Positions 28,510 through 38,336 are shown, counted from the first letter of the stretch. The stretch is 64,000 nt of DNA from an uncultured Acholeplasmatales bacterium (GCA_944324805.1 CALUXS010000003.1:141877-205876); one strand, 5' to 3'. The notes: a model not told the origin generated them from the letters alone. Translations and numbers: made by a program.

Positions 28510-31143
28510 TTACTTGTTTTCTTCTTTATCTAAGAATTCTTCAGTATAATAAGCATCCTTTAAGATTTGCATCATATCTGCTACCATAGGAACTCTTGGG
28601 TTAGCAGGAGAACATTGATCTTCATATGCTAGATATGCTAATTTTTCAATATTAGCTAAATATTCTTTTTCATCTAAGCCTTGGCTCTTGAAGTTCATCT
28701 TGATACCTAAACGTTTTGCCAATTCACCACAAGCTTTAGCATATGATTCAACACCCTCTTCAACTGTTGAACATGGTAAACCTAAGATTCTAGCTAATTC
28801 TGCATAACGCTCATCAGCACGATAATAGTTATATTTTGGCCATGTAGATAATTTTTGAGGACGAACACCATTATAACGAATAGTAAATGGTAATAAAATT
28901 GCATTTGCACGTCCATGAGGAACATGGAACTCGCCACCAATCTTGTGAGCCATAGAGTGGTTCATACCTAAGAATGCATTAGCAAAAGCCATACCTGCTA
29001 AACATGAAGCATTATGCATCTTTTCACGAGCTTCAGGATCTTTAGCACCATTATTATATGAACGTTCAAGATATTGGAATACCATCTTAATAGCTTGAAT
29101 TGCTAGACCATCTGTAAAGTCATTAGCTAATGTTGATACATATGCTTCAGTAGCATGTGTTAAAACATCCATACCTGTATCAGCTGTAATTGATCTTGGT
29201 AAATTATAAGTTAATACTGGGTCAAGAATTGCTACTGTTGGAGTTAAAGAATAATCTGTTAATGGATATTTCTTATGTTCAAGTTTATCAGTAATAACTG
29301 CGAATGGAGTTACTTCTGAACCTGTACCTGATGTAGTTGGAATACATACTAATTTTGCTTTATGACCTAATTCAGGATATTGGAAAGCACGTTTACGAAT
29401 ATCCATAAATTTTTGTTTTAAATCGTTAAAGTTAACTTCTGGTTGTTCATAGAATAACCACATACCCTTAGCAGCATCCATTGATGAACCACCACCTAAA
29501 GCGATGATTGTATCTGGTTCAAAGCTGCGCATCAATTCAACACCCTTTTGAACTGTTTGGATTGATGGATCTGGTTCAACATCACAGAAAATTGAATAAG
29601 GAACCTTTGGAGAACGTAACTCTAATTGATCAGTTACCTTTCTTACAAATCCTAAATCAACCATTGAACGGTCAGTAATAATCATTACTTTCTTCATTTC
29701 TTTCATTTGATGTAAATATTCAATTGCATCTCTTTCGAAATAAATCTTTGATGGGATCTTGAACCATTGCATGTTGTTTCTTCTACGACCTACTTTCTTA
29801 ATATTTAATAGGTTGATAGCACTAACGTTACCTGCAACTGAGTTATGACCATAAGAACCACAACCTAAAGTCAATGATGGTAAGAATGAGTTATAAACGT
29901 TACCAATACCACCGAATGTTGATGGTGAATTCCAAATAATACGAATAGCTGGAATAATATGTCCAAATCTATCAGCTAATTCTTGTGAAGCTGTATGGAT
30001 AGCAGCACTGTGTCCTAAACCATTAAATTCAACCATATTCTTAGCATATTCAATACCTTGTTCAGTTGTTTTAACCTTTAAAATAGCTAAAACAGGAGAT
30101 AATTTTTCACGAGTTAATGGTTCATCAACGCCAACCTTAGAGCATTCAGCAGCAATAATTGGAGTTTTTGGATCTACTGTAAATCCAGATTGTTCAGCAA
30201 TCCATGTTGCATATTTACCAACAACATTTGGATTTAATTTAGCAAGTGGCTTATCCTCTTTCTTTTCAACGCCAAACATGAATTTTTCAAGTTTCTTCTT
30301 TTCATCCTTAGTAGCAAAATGAACTCCATATTTCTTGAATTCAGCAACTACTTGATCATAAATTTCCTCATCAATGATAACAGCTTGTTCAGAAGCACAA
30401 ACCATACCATTATCAAATGATTTAGACATTACTACATCATTTACAGCTTGACGTACATTACATGTCTTTTCAAAATATGCAGGAACGTTACCAGCACCTA
30501 CACCTAATGCAGGTTTACCACATGAATATGCAGCCTTAACCATTGCATTACCACCAGTTGCAAGAATTGTTGATACACCTGGATGATTCATTAAAGCTGT
30601 TGTAGCTTCCATTGAAGGATGTTCAATCCATTGAATACAATTTGCTGGTGCCCCCGCAGCAATAGCAGCATCGTATACAACCTTTGCAGCCATAACACTA
30701 CATTTTTGTGCATTTGGATGGAATGCAAATACGATTGGATTTCTAGTTTTTAAACAAATTAATGATTTGAAAATTGCTGTAGATGTTGGATTTGTAACAG
30801 GAGTGATACCAGCTACAACACCAACTGGTTCTGCAATTTCAGTTAAACCAGTTACATCATCTTCCTTAATGATACCAACTGTTTTTAAACGTTTCATATT
30901 ATGAGTTACATATTCACAAGCAAATAAGTTTTTTGTAGCCTTATCTTCGAATACACCACGACCAGTTTCTTCGATTGCAGCTTTAGCCAAATTACCATGT
31001 TGATCTAGAGCAGCAACACTACATTTTGCAACAATGAAATCAATTTGCTCTTGTGTGAAAGAAGCATATTCGTCTAATGCCTTTAATGCTTTTTCAACTA
31101 AGCCATTTACTTCTTCTTGCGCAGAAATAATTTTTTCTTCCAT
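28510..31143 (-). CDS. adhE: bifunctional aldehyde-alcohol dehydrogenase AdhE
   Basis: 877 residues. The N-terminal CoA-acylating acetaldehyde dehydrogenase (about 1-440) has the catalytic Cys in NGMVCASEQ (about 248). A linker leads to the iron-dependent alcohol dehydrogenase (about 460-877) with [11 protein letters not shown] and the metal-binding His pattern around [19 protein letters not shown]. It converts acetyl-CoA to ethanol and regenerates NAD+, so the organism ferments. The family forms spirosome filaments. Two CcpA-like palindromes lie upstream of its promoter. Single gene unit. Confidence 0.96.
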   Translation of the reverse strand: MEEKIISAQEEVNGLVEKALKALDEYASFTQEQIDFIVAKCSVAALDQHGNLAKAAIEETGRGVFEDKATKNLFACEYVTHNMKRLKTVGIIKEDDVTGLTEIAEPVGVVAGITPVTNPTSTAIFKSLICLKTRNPIVFAFHPNAQKCSVMAAKVVYDAAIAAGAPANCIQWIEHPSMEATTALMNHPGVSTILATGGNAMVKAAYSCGKPALGVGAGNVPAYFEKTCNVRQAVNDVVMSKSFDNGMVCASEQAVIIDEEIYDQVVAEFKKYGVHFATKDEKKKLEKFMFGVEKKEDKPLAKLNPNVVGKYATWIAEQSGFTVDPKTPIIAAECSKVGVDEPLTREKLSPVLAILKVKTTEQGIEYAKNMVEFNGLGHSAAIHTASQELADRFGHIIPAIRIIWNSPSTFGGIGNVYNSFLPSLTLGCGSYGHNSVAGNVSAINLLNIKKVGRRRNNMQWFKIPSKIYFERDAIEYLHQMKEMKKVMIITDRSMVDLGFVRKVTDQLELRSPKVPYSIFCDVEPDPSIQTVQKGVELMRSFEPDTIIALGGGSSMDAAKGMWLFYEQPEVNFNDLKQKFMDIRKRAFQYPELGHKAKLVCIPTTSGTGSEVTPFAVITDKLEHKKYPLTDYSLTPTVAILDPVLTYNLPRSITADTGMDVLTHATEAYVSTLANDFTDGLAIQAIKMVFQYLERSYNNGAKDPEAREKMHNASCLAGMAFANAFLGMNHSMAHKIGGEFHVPHGRANAILLPFTIRYNGVRPQKLSTWPKYNYYRADERYAELARILGLPCSTVEEGVESYAKACGELAKRLGIKMNFKSQGLDEKEYLANIEKLAYLAYEDQCSPANPRVPMVADMMQILKDAYYTEEFLDKEENK

Positions 31144-31183
31144 AAATATCCTCCGATTTTTTTAATAGTTCTTTGCACCTTTT

Positions 31184-31258
31184 ATTATACATTATTAAAA
31201 GATAATGTAAAACTGTAAACGTTTTTACTTTTTCTTTATAGCATTAAAAACGTTTTTA
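31184..31258 (-). promoter_or_regulatory. adhE promoter with two CcpA-like (cre) operators
   Basis: Minus-strand -35 TTTACA (31206-31211), 16-base spacer, -10 TATAAT (31184-31189). TGTAAACGTTTTTA (31214-31227) abuts the -35, and the perfect palindrome TAAAAACGTTTTTA lies at 31245-31258. Centres are 31 bases apart, three helical turns. Both resemble the Gram-positive cre consensus TGWAANCGNTNWCA. Confidence 0.7.
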
Positions 31259-31264
31259 TTGGTA

Positions 31265-31296
31265 AAAAAAATAAAAAGCAGCCCTAAAAAGCTGCT
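31265..31296 (-). terminator. terminator of the yutD-nfu-DUF212 unit
   Basis: AGCAGC / GCTGCT stem followed by TTTTTAT on the minus strand, touching the stop codon of the DUF212 gene. Confidence 0.75.
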
Positions 31297-31811
31297 CATA
31301 TTATTACAAAATAACCAATTATTCCAACTATTAATCCGAAAACAAAACCACCTAGTACTTCAAAACCTTTGTGACCAAGCAACTCTTTTAATTTACCCTT
31401 CTTACCAAAACCTAAGTCTTGTTTTGTCTTTATATCTTCTGCTGAAACCAAATTATTTAATATTTTAGCGTGTTTTGAGGCTTCAAGACGAACACCCATT
31501 GCATCATGAACAACAATCATTCCAAATACTAAAGCCACAGCAAAAGAATAATCTAGATTTCCATTATCATGCATTTGTAGCATTCCCATTGAAACAATAA
31601 GAGTTGTAACAGTTGCTGTATGACTAGAAGGCATTCCACCAGTTGTAAATAAAGTTGAAAACATTATTTTTTTGTTTCTAATTGAAAAAATCATGAATTT
31701 CAAGAACTGACATAAAAACATGGAAATAATTCCTAGAATAATAACTTGAATAGTTCTAAGACTCATTAATGATTCTAAATCATCGTACCAATTATTTGAT
31801 GTCAAGATCAT
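31296..31811 (-). CDS. DUF212 / divergent PAP2 family membrane protein (YuiD-like)
   Basis: 171 residues with about four membrane segments. GGMPSSHTATVTTL and DAMGVRLEASKHA are the signature of the DUF212 family, related to acid phosphatase/haloperoxidase proteins. The catalytic activity of the family is not settled. The frame opens at 31832; GGAG upstream of ATG 31811 favours that start. It overlaps nfu by 20 bases. Confidence 0.85.
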   Translation of the reverse strand: MILTSNNWYDDLESLMSLRTIQVIILGIISMFLCQFLKFMIFSIRNKKIMFSTLFTTGGMPSSHTATVTTLIVSMGMLQMHDNGNLDYSFAVALVFGMIVVHDAMGVRLEASKHAKILNNLVSAEDIKTKQDLGFGKKGKLKELLGHKGFEVLGGFVFGLIVGIIGYFVII

Positions 31812-32064
31812 AATTATCCGCTCCAATATCATCGTTTATTACCTCAATAACTTCAGGTACTGTCTCTACTAATAATGCTTCTATACCATCTTTAAGTGTA
31901 TAATCTAATGTTGCGCATCCTACACAAGCACCTAACATTCTGACATGAACAATTCCATCTGCATAACTAACAAATTCTACGTCTCCACCTTCAGCATTTA
32001 AGTATGGTCTTATCTTATTTAATGTTTTTACAATTTGTTCTTCTACTACTTTTTGCTCGCGCAT
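31792..32064 (-). CDS. nfu: NifU-like iron-sulfur scaffold protein (Nfu, YutI type)
   Basis: 90 residues, a NifU C-terminal domain. The CxxC pair in GACVGCA (about residues 46-49) holds a [4Fe-4S] cluster for transfer to apo-proteins. The usual opening TLNKIRPYLNAEGGDVEFV is present. It sits between yutD and the DUF212 gene, genes that are also near each other in Bacillus. Confidence 0.93.
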   Translation of the reverse strand: MREQKVVEEQIVKTLNKIRPYLNAEGGDVEFVSYADGIVHVRMLGACVGCATLDYTLKDGIEALLVETVPEVIEVINDDIGADNYDLDIK

Positions 32065-32067
32065 AGA

Positions 32068-32679
32068 TTAAACCTCTTTTCGATTTTGATTTTTCTTTTT
32101 ATCGCGATTACGCTTACGATTATTATTAAAATTATTATTTTTTGGTTTTGGAACGAAGCCTTCAGATGCAGTTATAACAGTTACAGTCTTCTCTTCTACT
32201 TCAGTTCCCTCTTTCAAATCTGCTGGCAAAACGCCAATTGGAACCTTATTAAATTTATTAGAATCTAAAACTATCCTTGGTTTAGCTTTAGGTGTAGATT
32301 CTAATACTAAACTTTCTTTGTCAAAATTCTCTTTTTCTAGTGTTTTATGAACAATCTCTTTTCCTTCATTTACAGGCTTATTTTTAGCCTCAATGCGCTT
32401 ATATTCATCATCACTAGTTATTCTACGCAAAACATAATAAGGAGCCTCAAATGCACATGACTCTTCAATGTATGTATCAATATTTTTATAAAAATTTGAA
32501 TTTTTAGCATCTGTTGAAAATCCTTTAAGTCTTAAAATATTATCACTTAAATCGCCAACAACGTAAGGATATTTATCAAAACATTCTTCAATATATGCTT
32601 CTTCAAAATTAGCTAAATTAAAAGCATTTTTGAAATTTGTAATTATTTCATAATAACCTTTCTTACTTTTAAATACCAT
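32068..32679 (-). CDS. yutD: YutD family protein (DUF1027)
   Basis: 203 residues. The N-terminal 110 residues match YutD: NFKNAFNLANFEEAYIE, KYPYVVGDLSDNILRLKGF and CAFEAPYYVLRRI. The C-terminal 90 residues are a low-complexity charged tail ending in a strongly basic stretch (FNNNRKRNRDKKKNQNRKE) that may bind nucleic acid. AGGTG precedes the ATG at 32679; the open frame begins three codons earlier at a GTG. Function of the family is unknown. Confidence 0.8.
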   Translation of the reverse strand: MVFKSKKGYYEIITNFKNAFNLANFEEAYIEECFDKYPYVVGDLSDNILRLKGFSTDAKNSNFYKNIDTYIEESCAFEAPYYVLRRITSDDEYKRIEAKNKPVNEGKEIVHKTLEKENFDKESLVLESTPKAKPRIVLDSNKFNKVPIGVLPADLKEGTEVEEKTVTVITASEGFVPKPKNNNFNNNRKRNRDKKKNQNRKEV

Positions 32680-32729
32680 AAAAATCACCTGAAAAATTAT
32701 ATCATATTATAAATCTTTTTTCAAAAGAT

Positions 32730-33431
32730 TTATTGTTCAACTATTTTATCAACTTTAAATAGGTCAACAAGGAAGTTAAATGTTTTATCATAGTTAAACA
32801 TATTTAAATATGTAAGTCCCTTTTCCTTGAAAAAAGGAACATATATTTGATTAGTATTATTGTCTAAAATAACACTCATTTTATTATCTGTTCTAATAGA
32901 TGTAGTATCTAGTTTATGTTTTAAAACGCCATCAACTATTAAAACTTCTATCGCTCTTCTTTGTTTAAGCTCGCCCTTAACAAAATATGTAGTAATTTTA
33001 TATTTCTTATGCAAGTACGTTCTCGCTTCATTACGAAGCCTATAATATTCCTTCCTAGTATTAAGGTAATAAAAACAAATGGTGTCAATTTTCTTTTTTT
33101 CAACAAAAGTCTTTATAAATATTTGGTTTGAAACAACCTCTAGTTCCTTTAAAAATGTATCTTTGTCAACATTTGAATTTAAAACCATATAATTTTTATG
33201 CCTTTTTATCTCTGCATTAAAGGCTTTTATATACCAAATTGAACTTGCAGCAACCAAGATCACCGCAACAACAATAAATGTAAAAACTGTAAATATTCCG
33301 TAGTACCCTTTTAAATTATAGTAGGCTAAAAAGCTACATAATGATGCTAATACAAAAGACAAAATGAGCAACCCCACTTCAAGATATGTATAAATCATTA
33401 ATTTATTATATGGTTTTTTTATTTTTTCCAT
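32730..33431 (-). CDS. uncharacterised membrane protein
   Basis: 233 residues, not recognised. Two TM segments near the N-terminus (about 12-36 and 44-68) are followed by a soluble cytoplasmic domain (about 75-233) with many Lys residues and mixed alpha/beta character. An AGAGGTG site lies before the ATG. The gene starts 21 bases after tRNA-Arg and may be read from the same promoter. Confidence 0.7.
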   Translation of the reverse strand: MEKIKKPYNKLMIYTYLEVGLLILSFVLASLCSFLAYYNLKGYYGIFTVFTFIVVAVILVAASSIWYIKAFNAEIKRHKNYMVLNSNVDKDTFLKELEVVSNQIFIKTFVEKKKIDTICFYYLNTRKEYYRLRNEARTYLHKKYKITTYFVKGELKQRRAIEVLIVDGVLKHKLDTTSIRTDNKMSVILDNNTNQIYVPFFKEKGLTYLNMFNYDKTFNFLVDLFKVDKIVEQ

Positions 33432-33451
33432 CGATAGACACCTCTTTTTCT

Positions 33452-33526
33452 TGGCGTGCCTAGGAGGAATCGAACCTGCATCACAACCTTCGGAGGGTTA
33501 TATTTTATCCATTAAACTATAGGCAC
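33452..33526 (-). tRNA. tRNA-Arg(CCG)
   Basis: Cloverleaf on the minus strand with acceptor GTGCCTA / TAGGCAC, anticodon stem TAACC / GGTTG with loop CTCCGAA (anticodon CCG), T-loop GTTCGATTC and encoded CCA. It reads the CGG codon, rare in AT-rich genomes. Confidence 0.93.
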
Positions 33527-33536
33527 ACTACTAAAT

Positions 33537-33565
33537 ATGATAATAAAAAAGTAAATAAATGTCAA
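33537..33565 (-). promoter_or_regulatory. promoter of tRNA-Arg and the downstream membrane protein
   Basis: TTGACA (33560-33565), 17-base spacer, TATCAT (33537-33542) on the minus strand, ending 10 bases before the tRNA 5' end. Confidence 0.75.
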
Positions 33566-33589
33566 ATATTTGCAACCTTTCTATATTAT

Positions 33590-33627
33590 CAAATAAAAAG
33601 CCTACAAACATAGTTTGTAAGCTTTTT
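33590..33627 (-). terminator. terminator of the EamA transporter gene
   Basis: Long stem AAAAAGCCTACAAAC / GTTTGTAAGCTTTTT that overlaps the stop codon; T-rich on both strands. Confidence 0.8.
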
Positions 33628-34651
33628 AGATTATAACATCCTTAAGTTCTATTTCCTTATGGCTATGTAGATGATTTTCTTTTCTACCATGCTCATGTAT
33701 ATGCGAATGAATTATTGTTGTTTGATGTATTTTTCCTTGATAAAAATATGTTAATTCGTGCACATGTATATGTTCATGAAGTTTTTTAGAAGAATCAATA
33801 ATAACAAAAATTGTTCCTAGTAGCATTAAACTTAACGCAAAATAATAATTAATATTAATTGGCTCATTTAATATCAATAAAGATAATAATGAACTAATAA
33901 AAGGTGCAAATGCATAATACATACTAGTTTTACTAGCCCCTAATACTGACTGAGCCTTAATATAAAATGTTATACTTAACCCATAAGCTACAAAGCCTAA
34001 AACTAAAGCTCCTAAAATATAAGAAAAGGCTGGTAAGTTTGCTTTGATAATAAAGGATATTAATAAAGATGTTGTTCCACTTCCAAGTCCTTTTATCATA
34101 ACTATTTGGTATGTATCTTTATGAGATATTTTTTTTGTGAAATTATTTTCGAATCCCCAACAAATAGTAGCTAATAATACTAATAGTGAACCAAAAGAAA
34201 ATTCTAAATTACTAAAATCATTTACAGTTAAAATTATACTTGCTGATGTAATGAGTAATAAAGCTATAATCAGCCTCTTTGACACAAATTCTTTAAAAAC
34301 CAAAAAAGCTATTATTGTAGTTGCAACTATTTCAAAATTATTTAATAGTGATGAACTTGCGGAAGTTGTATTTTTAAGACCATACATAAGCAATATTGGT
34401 GCAATTACATCTAGTATTACCATGCCAACTACATATGGTAAATCACTTTTATTTAAATAAATTGTATTTTTACTTTTTCTTTTGTTAATTATAAATATTA
34501 TTCCTATCCCAATTCCCGCACCTAAGTACAAAAAACCTGCTAACATTGTCGGATTAAAATTTTCTAATAACAATTTTGAAACAGGACTATTCAGTGCATA
34601 AAATATAGCAGCAAGCAAAGCAAAAATTGATGGAATTATCATTTTTTTCAT
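33626..34651 (-). CDS. EamA/DMT-superfamily transporter with His-rich tail
   Basis: 341 residues. Ten predicted TM segments in two EamA repeats (about 1-145 and 150-290); SPVSKLLLENFNPTMLAGFLYLGAG is the typical first-repeat motif. The last 48 residues are cytoplasmic or external and contain 12 His in HxH patterns (HEHIHVH, HSHIHEH, HLHSH), suggesting metal binding. The family exports metabolites or drugs; the substrate here is unknown, and the tail hints at a metal ion or metal sensing. It lies 38 bases after the CoA-transferase gene. Confidence 0.85.
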   Translation of the reverse strand: MKKMIIPSIFALLAAIFYALNSPVSKLLLENFNPTMLAGFLYLGAGIGIGIIFIINKRKSKNTIYLNKSDLPYVVGMVILDVIAPILLMYGLKNTTSASSSLLNNFEIVATTIIAFLVFKEFVSKRLIIALLLITSASIILTVNDFSNLEFSFGSLLVLLATICWGFENNFTKKISHKDTYQIVMIKGLGSGTTSLLISFIIKANLPAFSYILGALVLGFVAYGLSITFYIKAQSVLGASKTSMYYAFAPFISSLLSLLILNEPININYYFALSLMLLGTIFVIIDSSKKLHEHIHVHELTYFYQGKIHQTTIIHSHIHEHGRKENHLHSHKEIELKDVII

Positions 34652-34689
34652 ATATCTTCTATATTGATTAAATGTGACATATTAAATTG

Positions 34690-36300
34690 CTATTTTTTAA
34701 AACCTAAATTTCCATCACTAAATGCCATATTTTTAACTAAATCAGGATAACTAGAATTATATGTAGCAGGACTAGGGAAACCTACACTTCCTAAATTTTT
34801 AGTCTCAACGTATACTCTTAGTTTATTGAATTTATCGTTATTTTCTTCGCTAATATTAGTTTTTATAGAAATATCATTTGTTTTCTCACATAAATCTGTT
34901 GCTTCATGTAAATAAACAGCACCTCTAGTTAATGAAGTTGTAACCTCAAGATTTGAACCATCTATAAGCTTTTTCTTTATTGCTAATAAAGTTCCTAGTG
35001 CTAAAAAGAATCCTGGAATATAATCTAGTGGAACACCATTCAAGTTTACTGGTTTTTCTAAAGAACCATTTCGAACTGATAAACCTGTTATATCCTCTGC
35101 ACAAGGTGCCCATCCAGGTAAATCACGCCATACAGTATCTGAAAAACACATTAAATGAGAATAAATTACATTAGGATTAAGTTTTCTTATTTCTTCTATT
35201 GATAGTCCAAATTTATCAAATGCTCCATCTTGATATGAGTAAGTTATTACATCTACTTCTTTAATTAACTCTTTCATTCGCTTTAAATCATCTTCAATAT
35301 TAAGATCTAAATTAATTGCTCTCTTTCCTGCCCAACCATCAAGTTCAAGCATTGATTGCTCTTGGTTCATTAATTTACCTCTTCTAACTAATAGTACATC
35401 TGCACCATATTCAGCTAAAATTCTTGAACATGCAGGACCTGCAATTATATGAGTTAAATCTAAAACCTTTATACCAGAAAGTGGACCATTATCACTCATT
35501 TTACTAAAATTAGCCCTAGATTTTCCATATTCCTTAAAAGAGACCAATGGCATATTAACAACTGCCTTACCAACCTCAGTTGCTTCCCATTCAGAGCGTG
35601 AACGAATCATACACCCACATGCCTGAGCATCAATAAATGCCATTTTTTCTAATTCAAGTGCATCGTAATTTTTTGTAATACTAGCTAAGTATTTTATATC
35701 TCGCTTAGTAGATAAAAATTTAAACTTTTCTGATGATTTATTAGACTTTAAAACTTTATTTAATCTTTCTTGTTGTGATTGATAATAAACATGGAAAGAA
35801 ACATATCTATTATCCTTTGTTTTATATTTGTAGAAAGAACCATTATAGGCATTATCAACGCGCATAGCACTAGCCAATCTTGCTTTTTTAAATTTCTTAT
35901 CATAATAATTTGCCATATAAAGTCTTATAGCTTGCAATCCCGCGAATGAAATATCGCAATCAATAGTCGTATTATCTACATTATCACCACGTAATTTTCC
36001 AATGCTTGTTGCGACATTACTACATAAAGCCAAAACAGCAGCTATAACAGGAGTCTGTAATACTTTTTCTTCTAAAAACAACTTTTCAACTGCACCTTTT
36101 CGTATTTTAGCAAGAGCAAAGGCTATTACATTAGGAAACGGATTTTCCTTTAGATAGCTTTTCTTGAACAACTTTTCCGTTTCACTATTCGCAATAAATG
36201 TTGTTGGATATAAATCATCAATATTAAATCTTTTAACAAGATCATCATAAATAACTTGAGCTTCTGCAGCTTTTTTTAACAAAATATCTTTTGTACTCAT
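34690..36300 (-). CDS. CoA-transferase family III (CaiB/BaiF) protein, enlarged
   Basis: 536 residues. From about residue 273 it is a family III CoA-transferase: LSGIKVLDLTHIIAGPACSRILAEYGA, then the catalytic-Asp region CAEDITGLSV (about 405). The N-terminal 270 residues are extra. They include a stretch (KTKDNRYVSFHVYYQSQ, SEWEATEVGKAVVNMPLV) that resembles the C-terminal half of the family. The order may therefore be duplicated or rearranged. Substrate unknown. Probably co-transcribed with the EamA transporter. Confidence 0.82.
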   Translation of the reverse strand: MSTKDILLKKAAEAQVIYDDLVKRFNIDDLYPTTFIANSETEKLFKKSYLKENPFPNVIAFALAKIRKGAVEKLFLEEKVLQTPVIAAVLALCSNVATSIGKLRGDNVDNTTIDCDISFAGLQAIRLYMANYYDKKFKKARLASAMRVDNAYNGSFYKYKTKDNRYVSFHVYYQSQQERLNKVLKSNKSSEKFKFLSTKRDIKYLASITKNYDALELEKMAFIDAQACGCMIRSRSEWEATEVGKAVVNMPLVSFKEYGKSRANFSKMSDNGPLSGIKVLDLTHIIAGPACSRILAEYGADVLLVRRGKLMNQEQSMLELDGWAGKRAINLDLNIEDDLKRMKELIKEVDVITYSYQDGAFDKFGLSIEEIRKLNPNVIYSHLMCFSDTVWRDLPGWAPCAEDITGLSVRNGSLEKPVNLNGVPLDYIPGFFLALGTLLAIKKKLIDGSNLEVTTSLTRGAVYLHEATDLCEKTNDISIKTNISEENNDKFNKLRVYVETKNLGSVGFPSPATYNSSYPDLVKNMAFSDGNLGFKK

Positions 36301-36422
36301 AAAAATACACCCCTTATTATTTCATTATTAGTATCGGAAGATTAAAATAACTTTCATATATAAATTATATCAAATTTTTAATAAATCTAAAATAGATAAT
36401 TATATAATATTTCATTTTAATT

Positions 36423-36869
36423 CTAGATACTAATTTCAACAACAATTTCTTTTTTTCCTAATATTTCTAAGAGTTTTTCTTTAGTAGCATTTTCAATGCT
36501 ACCTAGTTTTGTAAATGAATATGAATTTGTATCATAATAAATTACAAATTGATTACCCTGATATAAAATGATATCTCCTGGTTTTGTAGTAAAATATTCA
36601 TCATTTCTTGGTAATGAAAATGGAAGTCTACCTACCTTTTCAAAATTACCATAATCTTGCATGCTTATAATAATATTTTCTTTTTTTAAATGACTAATTA
36701 ATTCATGTGCTGAAGAATTGTCTTCTAAATTGACTATCAATTCATAACCATTTACTTTTATTTTCATATTGTTATACTCCTCATTTGTTATTTTATCTTT
36801 TGTTGAACAACTACTAAAAGTTAAAATCGAAACGAAAAAAATAATTAGAAGTATTATTTTTTTAATCAT
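36423..36869 (-). CDS. lipoprotein with cyclophilin-like domain
   Basis: 148 residues. The signal peptide has lipobox FSSC (Cys21). Residues about 35-145 match the cyclophilin-like fold (often annotated Cyclophil_like): MKIKVNGYELIVNLEDNSSA, the GRLPFSLPRNDEYFTTKPGD region, and ILYQGNQFVIYYD. The catalytic Arg of true peptidyl-prolyl isomerases is not evident, so isomerase activity is doubtful. Its ATG lies inside the end of the CMD-cupin gene (8-base overlap). Confidence 0.8.
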   Translation of the reverse strand: MIKKIILLIIFFVSILTFSSCSTKDKITNEEYNNMKIKVNGYELIVNLEDNSSAHELISHLKKENIIISMQDYGNFEKVGRLPFSLPRNDEYFTTKPGDIILYQGNQFVIYYDTNSYSFTKLGSIENATKEKLLEILGKKEIVVEISI

Positions 36870-37614
36870 AACTTTCCTCTTTTGCTATTAAATCATAATA
36901 TTCATCTGAAACCGGTTCTAACCATTCGTTAGAGGTATTTTCTCCAGGAACCTCAATTGCAATATGTGAAAACCAACCATTTGGTGTAGCTCCATGCCAA
37001 TGCTTAACGTTAGGATTTATTACAACAACATCCCCTTCCTTTAGTCTTTTTACCTCTTTACCTTCCTCCTGATAAAGACCATTACCTGAGATACAAATTA
37101 GTATTTGGCCACCATCTCTAGTAGAATGATGTATATGCCAATTATTTCTACATCTAGGCTCAAATGTAACATTATTGATAGATAAATTTGTAGTTTTAGC
37201 AACTTGTTTTAGGTACGATGTACCAATAAAATATTTTTCATATTCTATATTCTTTTCACCCAAACCTAAGAAGCCACCATGAGTATTTAAATCATCTTCT
37301 TTATAAACTTCCTTTGCTATATTAAACGCTGCCCACGCATTTGGCCATCCGGCATAGAAAGCAATATGTGTAATTATTTCTGCCATTTCTTCTTTAGATA
37401 CTCCGTTATTTTTAGCATTTTGTATATGATACTTCAATGAATCATCAACAAAACCCTTACTAACTAGTGCTGTAACTGTTATTATAGTTCTAATTTTTAA
37501 TGACAGCTTATCTTCTCTTGACCAAACTTCTCCAAATAAAACATCATCATTTAGTTGCGCAAATTTATTTGCAAAATCTCCTAATTTTTCTCTTCCTGCA
37601 GTTTGTTTTTCCAT
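36862..37614 (-). CDS. carboxymuconolactone decarboxylase-like / cupin fusion protein
   Basis: 250 residues. The N-terminal CMD (AhpD-like) domain (about 5-115) has the R-x-T and GVSKEEMAEIITHIAFYAGWP motifs but no CxxC redox pair. The C-terminal cupin domain (about 140-235) has metal ligands in HIHHSTRDGGQ and HWHGATPNGWFSHIA. This fusion is common in gut anaerobes. A redox or quinone/aldehyde-handling role is likely but undefined. It lies between a MarR regulator and a lipoprotein gene as an apparent operon. Confidence 0.87.
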   Translation of the reverse strand: MEKQTAGREKLGDFANKFAQLNDDVLFGEVWSREDKLSLKIRTIITVTALVSKGFVDDSLKYHIQNAKNNGVSKEEMAEIITHIAFYAGWPNAWAAFNIAKEVYKEDDLNTHGGFLGLGEKNIEYEKYFIGTSYLKQVAKTTNLSINNVTFEPRCRNNWHIHHSTRDGGQILICISGNGLYQEEGKEVKRLKEGDVVVINPNVKHWHGATPNGWFSHIAIEVPGENTSNEWLEPVSDEYYDLIAKEESYD

Positions 37615-37632
37615 TTTTATTACCTCTTCTTG

Positions 37633-38064
37633 TTAATTTCTTTTCATTATACTTTTATAAATTGAAGGCATCTTCTCAAGGGTTTCTATAATCAAATAAT
37701 CTTTTGAATCTAAACTTTCAAATACTTGCTTTTCTAATTCATATATATCTTTTAAAGCTTCATCAGCAAATTTTTTTCCATTTTCCGTTAGATTTATCGC
37801 CATTTTTCTTCTTGTACCTTCAATATGTACTAATTCAACAAAACCTCTTTTTTGAAAATTGCTAATAACTGTATTTACAGTTGTTTTTGGTAAATCCCAA
37901 TCTCTACTAATTTCAATTTGTGTATGAATACTACCATCATTTAATGCATATAATACCCATAGTTCTGAACTAGATAACTCTTTATTTTTAGCTAGTTCAG
38001 CATATATATAATCTAATCTATATAATGCCTTTCCTAGTCTAAAAAAGAATTCTTTAGCATTCAT
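37633..38064 (-). CDS. MarR family transcriptional regulator
   Basis: 143 residues with a winged helix-turn-helix (about 45-100: SIHTQIEISRDWDLPKTTVNTVISNFQKRGFVEL in overlapping motifs) and dimerising helices at both ends. There is no Cys in the sensing region, so a thiol-based sensor of the OhrR type is unlikely. GGAGG lies upstream of the ATG. It heads the CMD-cupin / lipoprotein unit, which it probably autoregulates. Confidence 0.88.
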   Translation of the reverse strand: MNAKEFFFRLGKALYRLDYIYAELAKNKELSSSELWVLYALNDGSIHTQIEISRDWDLPKTTVNTVISNFQKRGFVELVHIEGTRRKMAINLTENGKKFADEALKDIYELEKQVFESLDSKDYLIIETLEKMPSIYKSIMKRN

Positions 38065-38200
38065 TTTGTTTTCCCTCCTATTTTAAAGTTCTATTTCGTA
38101 CTTTTATTATATAACGCTTCTTCCAAAAAGTCAAACTAGTTTCATCACTATAAGTTTTAATTTAATAGACATGATTTAAATACTTTTAGATATAAAAATG

Positions 38201-38231
38201 GAAAAAGGTTTGACACAATTGTATCAAACCT
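38201..38231 (-). terminator. terminator downstream of the 144-residue membrane protein
   Basis: GGTTTGACAC / GTATCAAACC stem followed by TTTTTC on the minus strand. It lies about 105 bases after the stop at 38337 and separates that gene from the marR promoter. Confidence 0.75.
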
Positions 38232-38336
38232 CTACTTTTAAAATAAATATTCAAAAATACAAATACAAGTATCAATGCCTTATTTTATCATGTCATCAGA
38301 TTATCTAGTTATATCAATTCTATAAATTATATACCT

